From Capniomyces stellatus (Eukaryota; Kickxellomycota; Harpellomycetes; Harpellales; Legeriomycetaceae): a stretch of 64,000 bases of DNA. Shown here piece by piece: positions 32,216 through 44,900 of the stretch. The notes below the pieces were generated by a model. The model did not search any database and was not told where the DNA came from. It saw only the letters and a list, made by a program, of their open reading frames with translations. The stretch lies in contig LUVW01000007.1 of the NCBI GenBank assembly GCA_001661515.1, forward strand, positions 62,001-126,000, in the 5' to 3' direction. Made by a program: the position numbers and the translations under genes. Within the stretch, counting starts at the first letter, position 1. The number at the start of each line of letters is the position of its first letter.

Positions 32216-34734
32216 ATGGCAAAAGAGCGGTTTCTAACAAAGCCAGGGGGTAATAAAAGGAGAGAAAGGAGTGGCGGTGAAGGAGGAGGAGCATCAACAA
32301 AGAAATATACTAGTGCAAGTTCATTGACAAAAAGACACAAGGGCAATTCGAATGACTCAAAAAACACAAACACTTCAAGCAATAATAGGTATATGAAGAA
32401 TAAGAACGCAGTTGACGATGATGAGGATGACTCAGACGATGTAGGGATAAACGCGGCTTTTGGCAGTGAAGATTCAGGGAGTGAAAGCGATGGTGGTAGC
32501 AGTGATGGCGAGAATAGCGAGGAGGAGTTTGTAAAGGAGTCAGAGGCAGAAAAGAGATTAAGATTGGCAAAAGAGTATGTTACGCGATTGAAAAAAGATG
32601 CAGGTATGTTGATTAAATTTGGTCAGGCGATTGTTAAGCCTTGGGTGTTTGTAAATGTGTTTACACAAGTGTTTTTTTTTACTTTTTAAAGCCGATATAA
32701 GTGCTGAATATTAATCATCAAAATCTTTGTATATGTTTGGTTTTACTTTGTATCTGATTATTTGGTTATACAAAATGAATTCTGATTTTACTTGAGAACT
32801 GACTTTGGTTTTTTTTTTTTTTAAAATAAAAATAAATAAATGAAAATAGAGTCATTGGAGGGATTTGATGCAGCTGAGATAGACAACGACATAGTTTCAG
32901 CTCGATTGCAGGGCGATGTGGATGAGGCATATGGAAAATTGCACAGAAGAATAGGAGATAGTTTCAAGCACACACTTCAATCTGAGCCAAGTTTGGTGCT
33001 GAAGAATGGTCACCACCTGACTGTAACATGCACAGCAATAACATCTGATGGCAAATATGTATTCAGTGGATCTAAAGATGGCAGCATAGTCAAATGTAAG
33101 TATTGTTTTGCCTAAACCTGGGCAAAGAGACACCAGGTTAACTTGTGTCCAGGATATGTTTTAGTTATGATTTATAAGGATATTCAGCGGCAATAAGAAC
33201 AAAAAAAAACAACTTTTTTTCTGTTGTTATGTCTATAGGGCTACTTTCAACTGGTAATAAGATGGGTACAATCAAGGGGCAAAAGAAGGGGGGCAAGAAT
33301 TCGCATTTAGGACACTTTGACGCAGTGCTTTGTATGGCGGTATCAACGGATGGGCAGTATTTGGCAACTGGAGGAAGCGACAAACTGATACATATCTGGA
33401 GTGTTGAAACCATGTCGCATGTGGCAGAATTTAAGCAGCATAAGGATGCAGTTACAGGGCTGGCGTTCAGAAAAGGGCACAACCAGTTGTACTCGTGTTC
33501 ATTGGATCGAATGGTCAAGCTGTGGAACGTTGACGAGAGGGGGTATATCGAGACGCTGTTTGGACATTTAGACTCAATTGGGGATATCTCTACAATCCAA
33601 AGAGAGCAGGCTGTGACAGTTGGGTCGCGTGATAAAAGTGCTAGAGTGTGGAAGGTTGTTGACGAGACACAAATGGTGTTTAGGGCAGGAACCACAACAA
33701 ACCCAAACAAAGTTTTGTCAAAAATGATGGACAAATCCCAGCTACTCAACACTGATGCTTTGAACACAGACAAGGTTCGACTTCCTGGCGACGAGGATGA
33801 CGCTCTTGAAGAGGAGAGCATTCTAGCCGGTGTTGATGTCATGGTTGAGGGAGTGAACAAGAATGTTAAGGAAAGCATATCGGCACACAGAGCCGATCTA
33901 GAGCTAGTCAAAAGCAGGGGTAATACTTTTATTGAAGGAAGTATTGACACCGTGGCAATGATAGACGAAGAGACTTTTGTCAGCGGAGGAGATTCAGGGT
34001 AAGTAGCCACTCGCTTTGGATTTCTAATAATATCTCTTGTATATAAATCACCTATCCCGGTTCTAAAATTATAACACTGTCATTCTATGTTTCTATCAAT
34101 TTAGTGCTATTTCTCTGTGGAGTTTCCATCGCAAGAAGCCAATTTTCACGCAGCATCTGGCGCATGGCTTAGACTCCTCTACCTCGGCATCTTTACCTCG
34201 GTGGGTTACTTCTTTGGCCTCTTTGCCCTTGTCGGACTTGTTTGTCAGTGGGTCACATGATGGTTATTTACGAATCTGGAAGATAAAACAAAACAAATTG
34301 CAGGGCTTTACTCTAATTAATCTAATCCCAGTCGTAAGCAGAATATTTCTTTACTTTGAATTTTTCAGTGCTTGTTGAACAAGCTGGTTTTTTTTGACTC
34401 AGCAACCATTAGACCAACATACCATCTGTCAAACAGCTATTTTTCTGGTAGCTGTTTACCCACTTTATAACTATGTATCAGTCAATTAAATATTTACATA
34501 CACACTGTCAATTTATAGAATGGGTATATAAACAGAATATCCATTTACGAGAGCGCTCCAGCCAACCCAGATTCCGTGATCCAGTCCGCCAATCCTATCA
34601 CTATTGCTGCGGCAGTAGGACAGGAACCGCGCTTGGGCCGTTGGAGCCGCATAAAATCTACTAGAAACTGCGTCAAGATTTTTACCATCAACCCGACCAA
34701 ATCCAATAGACAATCAAAAACCCCAATGATCTAA
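32216..34734 (+). CDS. RRP9: U3 snoRNP protein Rrp9/U3-55K (WD40)
   Basis: Component of the box C/D U3 snoRNP needed for early 18S pre-rRNA processing in the nucleolus. Five exons: 32216-32603, 32850-33095, 33239-33998, 34105-34333 and 34519-34734. All junction phases agree, giving 612 aa. The N-terminus (~1-125) is Lys/Ser/Asp/Glu-rich like a nucleolar tail, followed by EAEKRLRLAKEYVTRLKKDAES as in U3-55K. WD repeats include ITSDGKYVFSGSKDGSIVKW, HLGHFDAVLCMAVS..ATGGSDKLIHIW, SLDRMVKLWNV and VGSRDKSARVWKV, then ETFVSGGDSGAISLW and SGSHDGYLRIW. The last exon ends with AAAVGQEPRLGRW, the family's C-terminal signature. An acidic insertion (~355-400) separates the middle and later blades. Confidence 0.95.
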
Positions 34735-36169
34735 GTTGTTGATTAATCAGCTGCATTTAAATATTTTAAGTCTTTATACTACAATTATATACTTTTACTC
34801 TTTTAAAAATAATTTTCTTTAACTAGACACTCGATTATTAACTCGGTCTATTTTAGTATACTTTGTTGGCTCGGTATGCTCTATGCCAACCCGCTTAATA
34901 TGCAAGCTATACACTTTGGTGTTGGTGTTTAGAAACATAATCTTAGTTATTAGTGGATCGAAAGAGTTGGCTTGTTGCTTTTACCTAACTTCTGTCTGTA
35001 TAGTAAAATCGTGTTTGATAAAATTAAGTGAACAGTCTAGAAAACTGGAAACATGATGCTAATAACCTCCCCCCCCCTCCTCAAACTACCTGGTATTTTT
35101 TATTAGGCTTAGAACCCATAAATGCTCATTTAAATAATACAAAAGCACAAACTCTTTTTTATTCTTTATTTTTTGAACCAACTTATTTCTCGGTTCATGA
35201 ACTGTTTATATGTATATGTTCATCGTCCCTCCCCGCACTTTAAAACAGAAATTTAATGGCTCTCAAGATTATCTCAACAGCACTCTAGATTTTTAACTAT
35301 ATTTGGGGAACGGGAAATTAACTTTCAACCCCATAGTAATTTATATTCAGATATCGAAATCGAGAACATATCACGGATTCTAGCTTTGAAATCATTTTTA
35401 AAGCAATTAAAGAGATCAAAATTTAGCCAAGTTTCTAAACCAAGTTTGACCTATACAAGCGGACGAGATTTTGATTGCACTATTATATTGCGTACTAATG
35501 AATTTGAATTAGACTAGAAGAGCGCTTAGAAAAAAGCGATTAATGGGGAGAATAAGCAAAATCAATAATTAGGCAAAGAATTCTATCGTTGATGGTGATG
35601 GTGATGGTGGGCTGTATAAATAAACATCATCAGGCTTTGACATGGAGTGTTTAAATCTTATATTTTTGTTCCTTTGTATGTTTTAACCCCGATTTCAATA
35701 ATTTTAAAATACACTGTTGCATACAATATAATATAACCAAAGCATTAAACACATAATATAGTATCAATGATATAGTAATCTCAACCTAATTTCAAAACTC
35801 GATACTTACCTAATCCTATAATCAATCTTAGCTACTATTAACGTCTACTTTGTCACTAAAGTAGAAAATCACTAATTTTAATAAGAAACACGGATACTTG
35901 ATATTAACACCACAACGACCAAATCTTGTCAAAGTATACACATCAAATATAAGACCATAACAGCAACAAAGGCCATAAATATATTTGTCGCTCGTACCAG
36001 ACATAGCACCAAGCATAGCACCAAGCATAAGATAGGCAACAACATAAGCATCAGAATCAGTATCAGTATTGACATTGGCATTAGTATCAGAAACTTTGTT
36101 TGCTGGACTCTAGTTGAATTAAAATCATAATAAATATACAGAAATAACAACAGAAAATATTCATAGAAA
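34735..36169. other. Intergenic, 1.4 kb
   Basis: AT-rich spacer between RRP9 and the mucin-like gene. Contains a C10-11 run near 35070-35080 and a short GATGGT repeat at about 35589-35612. No supported ORF. Confidence 0.55.
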
Positions 36170-38227
36170 ATGAAGGTCGAAGCCATAGTCCAAGTATACG
36201 CATTATTAGCCATAAAGCTTGGTGGTGTTAGCGCAGCTCCTATAAATGTGCCGCAAGCCGCCTCGTTAAAGGGGCATCAAGGAACACCAGCTGCGCTTGA
36301 AAATAGAAATATCAAAATGGAAAGCACAAAAACCAAGGGAGTAAACAGGCTGATAGAAAATACAACTGGCCACAAAGAGATGCCAAACAAAATAAGAGTA
36401 AATAAATTGTTTACAAGTACTGCTCTACAAACAGTAGAAAATAAACTACCGACCAAAGAAAAGCCCAAGTTCAGCCTTAAAAGACAGGACAGTAAGTATT
36501 TCCAGATAATTTACATAAATATATAAGCTAATACAATGATCTGACGTCATTTTCCTCATACTATACTTAATCGTGTATTTTTTGTCTAAAAAAAACAACT
36601 CAAAATAGATCCAGAAAGCAATCCAAATATAGAATCAGTATCCGACTTGGCATCAGAATCGGGTGGAAGTTCGATAATAGGATCTGAGCCAACTGTTAGT
36701 CCAGGAGAACCGGCTGTCAGTAACTTGGTAACAGAATTGACCACTACTACAGCCAACGAGTCTGCCACAACAACTGAGCCAACAACAGCAGTAGAAACAA
36801 CATCAACAGTAGAGCCAACAACAGCAACAGAGCCAACAACAACAATGGAAACAACATCAACAATGGAAACAACGTCAACAATAGAAACAACGTCAACTGT
36901 AGACTCAACAACAGTGTTAGAGCCAACATCAGCAATAGAAACAACATCAGCAGTAGAGCCAACAACAGCAATAGAGCCAACATCAGTAATAGAAACAACA
37001 TCAGCAGTAGAGCCAACGTCAACAATAGAAACAACATCAGCAGTAGAGCCAACAACAGCAATAGAGCCAACATCAGTANNNNNNNNNNNNNNNNNNNNNN
37101 NNNNNNNNNNNNNNNNNNNNNNNNNNNNNNTAGAGCCAACATCAGTAATAGAAACAACATCAGCAGTAGAGCCAACAACAACAATAGAAACAACGTCAAC
37201 TGTAGACTCAACAACAGTGTTAGAGCCAACAACAGCAGTAGAGCCAACATCAGCAGTAGGATCAAATATTGTCAACTCCAGCACATCTAGATCTATTGAA
37301 ATAAGTAGCAGCTTTGAAAATACAACGCCAGCCAGTACAGACACCAAAAGCTACAAATCGACGACTTCAACGACAATTGTAACAACGACTACGTTGCTAA
37401 TCACAATAACCACAACAACAAAGACAACGTCGTTTGTTGCAAATACACTACAAGATCAAACAGTGTTGGTTACTTTAACATCAACTTCAACAGTAGAAAC
37501 AACAGACAGTAGAACATCGGTAGTTATTGTCACTTCGAGCGCTGTGGTAGAAGTTTCGAATGGGTTTCCACCCGCAATAATAGTAATGCCAACCTCAACA
37601 GTGGGGATCACAGAGGGGATAGCATCAGACACAGTCTCTATAACGACAGTTACGTCAAGTACGGTTGTAGGCGCGTTATTAGAGTCAGTAACTTCAGTGA
37701 CAACTCCATCAAGTATGACTGCAGAGTTCCCAACAAGCTCAGAATCTTTGACTACGAGCGGTTCTGCTCCTGAGGATGTTTCGGTAAGTACTGTAGTGCA
37801 ACAACCAGATCAAGGGATTGTGGGGAATGAAGTTATTGATTTGCCTGAATCAGGTGCACCGACCACTAACGAAGGTTCAGGCAACGAGCCGACAGGAACC
37901 TCAAGCATAAATATGCCTGTTTTCGAGACAACTCGCGTCAACCCAAGTTTATTGAATTCTCAAACCTTAATTCCAAGCAAAACCGTGGCTGTGGAAGTGG
38001 TGACTACATCGGTTGTAAACAACATTTTGGTCGAAATTCCTCAAAGAACCAGTACTTTGCCAAACATTGTAACTGTGGTTGATACCACAACCATAGCTGA
38101 AATAAAAAGCGTGTTGATAGAGATCCCTGAAAAAACCAGAACGCTTTCAAATTTTGTAACTGTAACTAAAGCAACCTCTACAGCAGTTATTAATGGGGTT
38201 TTTGTAAACGTTTCAATGGGCGTTTAA
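36170..38227 (+). CDS. Secreted mucin-like Ser/Thr-repeat protein (contains assembly gap)
   Basis: Two exons: 36170-36491 and 36609-38227; donor GTAAGT at 36492, acceptor TAG before 36609, phase 1. A signal peptide (1-23, LLAIKLGGVSAAP) is followed by a Lys-rich segment and then long Thr/Ser/Pro/Glu repeats (about nt 36730-37260) built of VEPTT, IEPTS, VIETTSA and similar 5-7-residue units, a probable site of dense O-mannosylation. The array is broken by 52 N's; the frame is kept across it. The remainder is Thr/Val-rich, and the last ~80 residues hold two to three copies of a unit seen as ILVEIPQRTSTLPNIVTV and VLIEIPEKTRTLSNFVTV. No GPI-attachment tail or TM is present, so it should be secreted or wall-associated. 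Function unknown; adhesin/mucin-like by composition only. Confidence 0.8.
37079..37130. other. Assembly gap (52 N) in tandem repeat
   Basis: Unresolved bases inside the Thr-rich repeat array. Flanking codons stay in the same frame if the gap length is taken literally. The true repeat number is unknown. Confidence 0.98.
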
Positions 38228-38631
38228 AGCCCAGTGCTGTTTATAGGCAAACATGTCGTCTTTTTGGTAGCCTTTCAATATTTAAATTTGTTTAAATTCC
38301 ATCATATTAATGACACTATATCAATTTAATAATATTATAAAAAAACTGTTGAGACATCAACCTGGCGAATCTTGAAGATCACACACAGTGTTGAGTCTGG
38401 GTTGATTACCGAATTGTAGCCGTAGCTAGTCAACATGGCGAAATAAGTTTTCTTCTTTTTTTTTTCAAGTGATTTTGTTTTATTTAAGTGAAACGGTTAT
38501 TCTAATTTATTTGCCACTTCTCTCTTTGTCACAAGTCGATCCAGAATTAGCAGTTACTTTTTACCTTTTTTTTCAGTAGAAGTCTCTACAAATAATACAC
38601 AGCGCAAGTAAATTGTCATAGCGATACCAGA
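38228..38631. other. Intergenic spacer
   Basis: About 400 bp between the mucin-like gene and NAA40, both on the plus strand; AT-rich with a T-run at 38456-38465. Probably a 3' UTR plus promoter. No ORF. Confidence 0.5.
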
Positions 38632-39850
38632 ATGAAGAGGGCTCGGGATAAAAGGCTCGTTACGCTTGCAACAAATGTGAGCTAACTATACTATATGTAA
38701 TATGCTGCAACTTTGAGAGAGATGGTAATAAAGTAAATTAAAAGTAGTAAAAGGTTAATTGATCTTGTTTATGCATTTTAGTCTAAATTTAATAATGCAA
38801 GCCTGAATCTCGTCGAATGCTTCAGACTGGACAGCAAGTATAAAGTCGAGTTCCTGAATCGTCTGCAGCTAAGTTGCGAGTTGTGTGTTGGAATTTACGA
38901 TTTAGTTGAGAACAATGTGAAGAGTTTGTAAGGAACCTGAATCTAGAAAAAAAACTATTATTTCTAACAGAATTTCAAAACAAAGAAATGAAAATTCAGT
39001 TAGAAATAAACAAAAGAAGAAAACGTAAAAAAAGGGAGACAAACGACTCATGAAGCTTTTGTGTGTGTGTGTGTGTGTGTTACAGGTATATAGATTCAAA
39101 AATAGGCTGGGATAAGGAGGAAAAAGAAAAGGAGCTATTTGACAACAATATGCGTTTCATAATTGTGAGCGAACTATCAAGTAAAAAAGTGGTGGCCTTT
39201 GCGGCGATTCAGTTTTCATTCGAGGCTACTCTAGGAAAATACGATATCCCAGTGTTATATTGGTACGTTTATAAATAATGGCGTGAGATGGGAAAGGTAT
39301 AAGGAGAGAGAGAGTATGCTTTCTTCAATCATCCAACTCGTATTCCTGATGGTTCCAAATTAAGGAGGTTTGTGTTGATAGTATTCAGCAGAGCTGTTGA
39401 GATACACTTTGTTGGTTAAGGGCACCAAGGTTGCCAAATAGATAAATAATAGAACATTTGATATGATATCACATAGCTATGAAATTCACGTATTGGAGGG
39501 ATACAGAAATCTTGGGTTCGGCAAAAGCTTGATAAACGCCATGCGGATGGTGGGGGAGTATTGGGGGATGAACAAACTTATGCTGACCAACTTTAAAGGT
39601 ATTGTTCTGGACGTTTACGCGTGTTAGTTTGGCGATGTTTGATTGACGATATCAAGATGTCTCGTTTGTTTGCTGTGTTTTCTTTGAATTACAGCACTTA
39701 AACTCACACTTTTTGCCTGTTTGTATTATAGCTAACGATAGTTCAAAGGCATTTTATAACAAAAATAACCTGCTGCCTGATGAAATCTCGCCAGATATTG
39801 ACGAGGAAGGAAACTTGTGCGACTATGAGATTTTGAGTTTGGTGCTGTAA
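38632..39850 (+). CDS. NAA40: N-alpha-acetyltransferase 40 (NatD), histone H4/H2A specific
   Basis: GNAT-family enzyme that acetylates the N-terminal serine of histones H4 and H2A. Five exons: 38632-38676, 38782-38927, 39086-39262, 39477-39598 and 39732-39850. Phases agree (0, 2, 2, 1) and give 202 aa, near the family length. Matching strings are IGWDKEEKEKEL, a junction LYW-type end spliced to give VLYCYEIHVLEGYRNLGFGKSLI (acetyl-CoA loop RNLGFG), KLMLTNFKANDSSKAFY and the C-terminal CDYEILSLVL. The second intron ends in a (GT)10 microsatellite directly before its acceptor. Exon 1 (15 codons, MKRARDKRLVTLATN) is the least certain part, as the N-terminus of NAA40 is variable. Confidence 0.9.
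39061..39080. repeat. (GT)10 microsatellite in NAA40 intron 2
   Basis: Ten perfect GT units end five bases before the TACAG acceptor of exon 3, so they occupy the place of the polypyrimidine tract. Confidence 0.95.
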
Positions 39851-41947
39851 CATCGACACACTAATCCTGGATTGCTACAATAGCGTGTTTTTTTTTTAAA
39901 AAAAAGGACGATGTTTGGTGGCGATTGTTCACTTTGTGTACCAGCATCACCGTCAAAGTTGAATGTAAAACTCTATAGAGCCGCACTGGTATTTAGCGCA
40001 CGTTCAATGTATTGCATTCGGCAGAGGAAAGAGTTGCGATTACATGTTTTGGGAAATCATAAGGAGAATGAGTGAAGAAACCAAATAAAAGGTTTGCTAA
40101 ATAAAAAATAAACAACAAATAAAAAAAATGTTTGGGGATAACATTTCAATGTGAGAAAAAACGTTTCGGGATACTAGCAAAACCAGATCAACCAAGAGTT
40201 TAAATTCGTGTTAAGCGAATATTTGTTAACCAAATAGAGTTATTAGAATTAAAGATCGCGAAAATGAATAAAACAAATTGACCAAAGAAAACATAATTAA
40301 AAAACAAAGTTACAAAATTGTAAAAGCTTTTCATGATTTTGATCAGTAAACCTCAATAATTGCTTGCATTATAGGCAAAAAGCAATGATGAAATATTTTA
40401 ATTAGATGCAAATTATGTAATGGGCTTGGTAATTGAGCGAAAAGACAAAACTTAAAGGCAATATGCTTAGCCAATTGCAACTAGTTTAAATAAAGCCGCA
40501 CAATAAATCGAGTTGATCATCAGGACTAAGAGCAAAGTCGGTTAGTAGGTGTTTATGATAGGAGATTGGTAAAAGCTAGGCAGAGAGTCAAAGGAATCGG
40601 CGTTTAACTTAAGCAGAACAGGGCAAACCAGAACAGAGAAGGGGGATCAATGCAGGATGCAAGATAAAACAGGAGCTGATGAGTCTAGAAATAGTGTTGA
40701 TAAAGTCCAATTTAGAGTTTGTGTGTTGCTGGTAGAGAAGGTGTATAAATAAATAAAAGTGCCGTAAAGAAAGCCTTCAAGTGCGCATGTAGCACGGATG
40801 TGGAGAAAAACATTCAGAAGTGAAATTAGATCCACAAACAGCAACGTTTGGCAAAGGATATGCCGAACAATGTACAGCGAGAGAATAAACAGGAAACGCC
40901 GAAAGCCAAGAACAAATTAAAGGAAATCAAAAAAAAAAAAGAGTAAATATGAATATTTTAGTCAATCCTGGGAGATTTAATGACAATCTCGAACATAGTA
41001 AAGAACACACATGACATATTAATGTATTTCCAAAGATTATTTATAGAGAAAGACCGACATAGCGTTGGCGGGTTGAAAGCAATGTAAAGCAGAGTAGACG
41101 TAAAAATCAAAGCAGTTTAAAAGTATAGAAAGAGATGAATGAAAACAATTGAAGAAACCAGGATCAAAAAAAACAAGTTTAGTAAATAGGCGATAATGGT
41201 AAAATTAGTATAATTATAAATAGAAAAATTCACGTAGAACGTAAAAAAAAAAAAAAAGAGGAATCAAAAATTGATTTAGAATTAATAATATCCAAAAAAA
41301 GAAAAGATTTTTTTTTTTCGAAAAAAGAAAAAAGAAATAATTTCAATAAAGTAAAGAGACAAGGAAATAAATGTCGTTCAGGTTTATTGTTTTGTAAAGT
41401 AATCAAGATAAATCCAATTTGAGGAGCTAGTCAAGGGAATCCGTTTTCATACCATTTAAAACGCGATTCGAGAAAGTAAGGTAGTGCTGAATAGGAAGAC
41501 ATTGCTACCAGTTACTTTTTGACATATAAATAGGCTAGTGATAAATTAAAGAGAGTTTGAAGGAAAGAAAGAAAGAAGAAAAAAAGGAAGGAATATCCGG
41601 GCAACAAGGCGAAGAGAAGGTACACGCTTTATTTACAAGCTATTGATAAGAGTACGAAAAACGTTGAATTCTAATGTTAATTACTTGTTGCTTCCACTGA
41701 AAAAGGCAAAAAAAAGCGAGTAAAAGTGAAAAAAGAGTTAATGAGAGTCAATGAGAGTTAATGGAATTGGGGAGAAGGGTCAAAGGATGAATAGGAAGAA
41801 GAATATTAGAGAATTAATAGAGCTGGATTAATTGACAAACATAGGGCAATATAAATCGAAGAGAAGTAAATAATAGGCTAAAAGTGAAACGCGAATAAGA
41901 GTTGGTAATAGTAGTGAAAAAGAATCTAATTGTAACAACAATAAAAG
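39851..41947. other. Intergenic, 2.1 kb, purine-rich
   Basis: Spacer between NAA40 and the 2810-aa gene. The plus strand is strikingly A/G-rich, especially 40900-41900 (GAAAGAAAGAAAGAAG at about 41560). No ORF is supported; the minus frame at 40647-40844 lacks any feature. Its last part is likely the promoter and long leader of the downstream gene. Confidence 0.55.
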
Positions 41948-44900
41948 ATGAGTGTAAAAAGCGAGGGCGAGACACTTAGAATGCTGGATGATTTAAATGG
42001 CGGGGTGAATGGTGAGGCGATGGAAAGCGATTCGGGGGCAATGAACAGTGATGGTGATGAATATAGAAGAATTAGCGAGTTATTGACACGGAATTTTATA
42101 GAGGAAAGCGGCGAGGGAGTGGGTGTGGAGGATGGTAGTGAGTTTGAACACGAGGAAGAGGGGATGTCAAAATATGGATTTAAAGATAATTTAGGGATAG
42201 GACTGAATTTTCATGAAGAGATGCAAAAGGAGGTGGATAGTTTTGTTACAGGGTATCCATATATAGAAAAAGGGGGAAGTGAAGATCGGGAGTTGGTTGG
42301 AGAGATGGGAGTAGGAGTTGGGTTGGGGGGAGTTGATACAAACAGCAACAATAAATCTCAAGAGTACGAAAATATAGCGAGCGGAAACAGCAAAGAGGAC
42401 TATGAGGCAATGATGGGCGGGGACCAAAAGGGGTATTATTTCAATGGTGAGGAGATAGTGGGGGACAAAGAGCTGAGTATTCACGATGGGGTGGTGGAGA
42501 ACTTGATGTTGGCGCTAGGATCAGTAGGTAAGATTGGCGGAGGAGGTGGGGAGTACGTAGAGCATGAGGTGCATGAGGGGGTTTTTGATATGAGCAATGA
42601 TGCAGCAAAGTTGGAAATGGAGGAAATGGTGAATATAAAGAAGGAGGACATAAGCAGTATGACGAACGAGGAGCTTGAAAAGTATTTAGAGATTCACAGG
42701 CGGCAAAACATGTGGAGCAAGTACCCAGGGGATCCGCCAAACACAGCAATAGGGTCACCACAGTCACCAAACGGGACATCAATTTCAAAGAAAAGAGAAA
42801 TGGCTGAGGCGTTGAATGGAGGGGAGGGGGGCAAACATGATAAGGGCGACGAGAGTGATATAAATGCAGAGTTAAATGGATCAGTGCCAGGAAGCAAGCT
42901 GAAGATAGGTGGTGGCGGGGGTATTGGCGGAGGTGGAGATAAGGAGCTATTGGATGCGTTTCTGTTTGGAGATTTTTCGATGGTTGAAAATTATATGCAA
43001 AAGGCGTCAAAAAGACAAATTGAAGAGGCGATAGGGTTTGGTAGCGATGAGAGTAAAGGAAAAAAAATCAAGGGTGAGTCGGCTGGAGAAGAGTTTGAAA
43101 TGATGGGATATAATTTTGGAGAAATGGGGAGCCATGGAGCTGTTGTGGATGAGGTGGGAGTAGGAGCGGGAACGGGGGAGGAAAGTGAAGGTGGGGGGCG
43201 GGGGGATTTAGGATTGGATATGGGGTTGGGCTTGGAGTTTGGAGTTACTGAATCCGAAAGCGAGTCAAGTGCACGGCTGATGGAGCTAAAAGCGGGGTTG
43301 GTTGTAGCACCGGAGCATATTGACGATTTGACATCGCTTTTGAACCTGCCAGATTGGCTGCACCGAGTGTTTAGCAAGGATAATTCGTTGGAGGGAACAG
43401 GAATTGAACAGGTGGATCTAGGGCTGGATATGGACATGGGTATGAGCATGAATATGGATATGGGCGTGGATATGGGCGCGGATATGGGCATGGATGTGGG
43501 TGTGGATATGGGGATGGGGATGGACGATATGCTGATGGCACATGCGTTTAAGATGAGCAGTGGAGGGAACAAAAGAGCGACGGTTAAGTTGCAGGAGCTG
43601 GAAGTAAATTATGGAAGAGATGGGCTTGGGCTTGGGCTTGGGCAAGGAGAAGAAAAAGGCGTAGAGAAGGAGAAAAAGAAGGCCAGGATGTTGGACAAAA
43701 GCAGCGAGACGTTTGGGTACAAATCGAAAGACAAGGATAGCGAGTTGGCAAAGGAGAGGAGCAAAGAGAAGAGCAAGGAGAAAGAGGGAGAGAAAGAGGA
43801 GAATGAGGTGTTGGGGGAACATGAGGATCTGAATAGAGGGCCCACAAGTCATATAGGGGAGGACGAAATCCCGTACATATCGTTTTCGTACACAATAAGA
43901 GGTAGACTGCTAAGACATACGATTCGGAGGGATATAGACAAGGTGAAAATCTCGGAGATTCCAGAGTCGTTTAGGCTAAACAACTGTGTGTACCCGCGGG
44001 CACATTGCAATTTTGGGAATTATAAGGGGAACAGGTGGAAGTACGAGACTGAGTGTAATGACTATGGGTGGAGGCTGGCGTTTTTGAACCAGGAGCAATT
44101 GGCGGAGAAAAGAGGAATGCTGCAAAGGGCAGTGGACAGCTACAGGAACCTGATGTTTGGAAGAAAGAACCGACGGTCAAGCAAGCAGCAACGGCTGATG
44201 CAGCCAGAGTGTATTATAGGCGGAGGGCCAAACGGAATAATGCTGGACGGCCGAGGAAGTGCGGGAAGCAAGGAAGGAAATGGAGCTGGGGCTGGAGTTG
44301 GCGGGAGCGCTGGCGAAGGTGGCGGAAGTGGTAGCGGTAACTGTGGGAGTGGGGGAGTGAGTGGGGTTGAAAAGGGGGGAGATGGAGTGCTGGGACATCA
44401 GAGTCAGATAAAGAAGATGTTGACGAAAGATGGATCAGTTCGTAAAAATATGATTAGTGACCGAGGAGAGCTATCGACGTCCAAGTTCCGGCTGAAGCAT
44501 ATTCTGCCAGGGCTTAAAGAAGTGTGCGAGACGTTTCATGCGAGCACAAATACGCTGCCGAAGATGTTGTTGGTAGACGTGTTTATACACTCACGGTTCA
44601 GTACGATCAGGATCAAGGCTGATCTAAGCCAAGTAGACATGGGCTCCGTGCCGCAGGAGTTCAAGAGTGCACATAGCGTGTACCCACGGGCTCTGGAGAC
44701 CGCAAAGGAGCGGTACGGGCCAGCACTGGGTCGGTGGGCGTTTGAAGTGGTTTGCAACGAAATAGCGTGGAAGTTGGCTTGGCTGAACAGGCCAAGACTG
44801 ACTTCGAAGCGCACGATTATGCAAAAGTGCGTTGATGCTTACAGGTGGAGGTTGCCTCGGCCGCCAGTAGCCCTGATGGAGTGTCTCATGTCAACGCCTC

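Noticed and set aside
33165..34010. 281-codon minus-strand ORF
   Set aside because: Antisense of the WD40-coding exon 3 of RRP9.
40675..40691. Hammerhead-like CTGATGA...GAAA
   Set aside because: Only five bases separate the two core boxes and they cannot form stem II; no matching cleavage stem is seen.
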